Below are positions 5,919 through 7,147 of a DNA stretch of 7,147 nt, in pieces; position 1 is the stretch's first letter; the number at the start of each line of letters is the position of its first letter. Source of the DNA: CAYWHE01 sp964458125 (GTDB lineage: Bacteria; Bacteroidota; Bacteroidia; AKYH767-A; OLB10); contig CAYWHE010000209.1 of NCBI GenBank assembly GCA_964458125.1, positions 1 through 7,147 of the forward strand. Direction: 5' to 3'. The notes below the pieces were generated by a model. That model saw only the letters and a list, made by a program, of their open reading frames with translations. It was not told the origin of the DNA and made no database searches. A program made the position numbers and the translations under genes.

Positions 5919-6434
5919 TCAAACTGCTTTATCCTTAATAATCCTTTCATGAAGTTTCTCCACGATGCGAAATGTGGCCGGGCAATAACTAAGGTTCTGA
6001 ATATTGACCGTTGCGGCATTTAAAAATCCTTTTTTGTGCGTGTGTGGAAATCCCCTGCAGTCAAGGGGCCTGATGTCGTAAATGGTGCAGAGGTTATCCT
6101 TCCCGAGAAAATGACAGGGCAATTTCACATGCATCCAGTCCCCCGTTGAATCCTTGTACAAATACTTTTCCTTGTATTGCGCCGGAGACATTTTCACATG
6201 TTTCGCAATGCGTTTGATATCGCCCGGTGTGTAAGTCGGAGTCATCGTTTTGCAGCAGTTGGCGCAGGTTCGGCAGTCGATTTCCTGAAAGGCTTCATTG
6301 TTCATTTGGATGGCCATGGCGTCAATGCCACGTATTTTTCTCCGGTGCAGCCCGCGTAAAAAAGTAGTGAATAGTTTACGTTTCCTTCCCGACTTGCGGC
6401 GGAAGGCTTTCATGTCCATTTTTTTCTTCATCAT
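5919..6434 (-). CDS. YkgJ-family cysteine cluster protein
   Basis: A 171-residue protein of the CxxCxxCC zinc/iron-chelating (YkgJ-like) family. The N-terminal 35 residues are very basic (KKK, RRK, RKRK, RRK) and precede the core. Core motifs are CRTCANCC (54-61), TYTPGDIKRIAKHV (67-80), LPCHFLG (105-111), LCTIYDIRPLDCRGFP (115-130) and YCPATF (150-155). The eight cysteines at 54, 57, 60, 61, 107, 116, 126 and 151 are placed as expected for metal binding, probably zinc or an iron-sulfur cluster. The precise function of the family is not established. The ATG lies one base after the stop of the methyltransferase gene (TGA-T-ATG), implying translation coupling in one transcript. A second ATG follows immediately, and Met40 is another possible start that would remove the basic tail, but coupling favours the first. 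Confidence 0.9.
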   Translation of the reverse strand: MMKKKMDMKAFRRKSGRKRKLFTTFLRGLHRRKIRGIDAMAIQMNNEAFQEIDCRTCANCCKTMTPTYTPGDIKRIAKHVKMSPAQYKEKYLYKDSTGDWMHVKLPCHFLGKDNLCTIYDIRPLDCRGFPHTHKKGFLNAATVNIQNLSYCPATFRIVEKLHERIIKDKAV

Positions 6435-6435
6435 A

Positions 6436-7147
6436 TCAGGGTTGCAAAAGTAAAAATACCGTTGGACGCTTGTGCAGGTCCACAGGTATTTTTTTCCACA
6501 GGGAAACAGGTTTGGTTTGGATAAATTCGGTGGGCAGGGTCAGGTCGCAGGCGATGCATAAAAGGGTATGTCCCTGGCAGGTTTGCAGGATGTCGTGGAA
6601 TAACGCATTGTTGCGGTAGGGCGTTTCAATGAATAGCTGGGTTTGTTTTTTCAGTTTCGATTCCCGTTCAAGTTCTTTCAGTTTGGCTGTTTTTTCACTC
6701 TTCCTTACGGGCAGGTAACCGTGAAAGCAAAACTGCTGCCCGTTCAGGCCCGAACCGGCAAGGGCCAGCAGGAGGGAGGAGGGGCCCGTCAGGGGTCTCA
6801 CGCTGATCTGTTGTTCATGGGCGAAGCGGACCAGTTCGGCGCCGGGATCAGCTACGGCAGGACTGCCGGCATCGCTGATCAGTCCGGTATCATGGCCTTC
6901 GAGCAGAAAGCGGGCCATAACTTTTACAGAAGGAATGGCTTCGTGTTTTTGCAGTTCAATAAACTGCAGGTCGGACTGGGGTGTTAGGATACCGGCGATC
7001 TTCAGGAAACGCCTGGCCGATTTTTCATTTTCCACCACGAAATGGTTCAGGTGAATGATTTTTTCCCTTACGGCTGGCGGGATGACGAGCCCGGCATCAT
7101 CTCCTCCAAGCGTGTTGGGAATGAGGTACAGGGTGCCGAATGGTGGA
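6436..7147 (-). CDS. RsmI-like SAM-dependent methyltransferase (tetrapyrrole methylase fold), 5'-partial
   Basis: The frame is open to the window edge; 236 residues are visible and probably only a few N-terminal residues are missing, as family members are about 235-240 long. The GTG at 7038 is internal because homologous sequence continues upstream (GTLYLIPNTLGGDD, VIPPAVREKI, HFVVENEKSARRF). Further motifs, numbered from the first visible codon, are GLISDAGSPAVADPGAELV (about 89-107), PLTGPSSLLLALAGSGLNG (about 119-137), FIETPYRNN and CIACDLTLPTEFIQT, with the C-terminal HKRPTVFLL. These are the tetrapyrrole methylase fold signatures shared with RsmI, which methylates the 2'-hydroxyl of C1402 in 16S rRNA. 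The N-terminal LIPNTLG differs from the ATPIGN seen in canonical RsmI, so this looks like the shorter Bacteroidota paralogue. rRNA as substrate is an inference, so I give no gene symbol. It is the upstream partner of the YkgJ-like gene, one base apart. Confidence 0.88.
   Translation of the reverse strand, partial: PPFGTLYLIPNTLGGDDAGLVIPPAVREKIIHLNHFVVENEKSARRFLKIAGILTPQSDLQFIELQKHEAIPSVKVMARFLLEGHDTGLISDAGSPAVADPGAELVRFAHEQQISVRPLTGPSSLLLALAGSGLNGQQFCFHGYLPVRKSEKTAKLKELERESKLKKQTQLFIETPYRNNALFHDILQTCQGHTLLCIACDLTLPTEFIQTKPVSLWKKIPVDLHKRPTVFLLLQP

Noticed and set aside
6444..6451. Minus-strand TACTTTTG matching TAnnTTTG before the YkgJ-like gene
   Set aside because: It lies within the last codons of the methyltransferase, has no -33 partner, and would place the transcript start about three bases before the ATG.
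6643..6987. Plus-strand 114-codon open frame
   Set aside because: It is antisense to the strongly recognisable methyltransferase gene.

Overview
The window looks like a chromosomal segment of a member of the Bacteroidota. Three independent signs point there. Two neighbouring secreted proteins carry type IX secretion system (T9SS) C-terminal sorting domains, one of type A and one of type B (the gliding-motility-associated, CHU_C-like class). Promoter elements match the Bacteroidota pattern TTTG...TAnnTTTG. Start codons are preceded by A-rich sequence and not by a Shine-Dalgarno motif. I cannot assign a genus. The long run of N indicates a draft assembly.

Layout: (1) 1-1212, plus strand: the C-terminal 403 codons of a secreted beta-propeller (BNR/sortilin-like) protein ending in a type A sorting domain. 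A likely hairpin terminator follows. (2) 1213-1588: a 376-bp AT-rich intergenic region holding that terminator and a good -7 promoter box for the next gene. (3) 1589-4624, plus strand: a large repeat-built surface or secreted protein with a signal peptide, an Ig-like N-terminal domain, at least eleven ~68-residue Ig-like repeats each with a conserved cysteine pair, a PKD domain and a type B T9SS domain. A 100-N assembly gap interrupts the repeats. (4) 4855-5262, plus strand: a small rhodanese-domain lipoprotein with a well-formed Bacteroidota promoter. (5) 5371-5874, plus strand: a secreted protein resembling the DUF6265 family. (6) 5919-6434 and 6436-7147, minus strand: a two-gene unit transcribed toward the plus-strand genes. 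It consists of an RsmI-like SAM-dependent methyltransferase (its first few residues lie beyond the window edge) followed after one base by a YkgJ-type cysteine-cluster protein.

The first two genes are cargo of the same export route (Sec, then T9SS), but I see no sign that they act together biochemically. The remaining genes look like ordinary accessory or housekeeping genes. I did not find a convincing new multi-gene system. The most interesting structure is inside the repeat protein: repeats 4-9 alternate between two subtypes, so they are three copies of a two-domain unit. The 100-N gap is almost certainly a placeholder for about 181 bp or more of missing repeat sequence.
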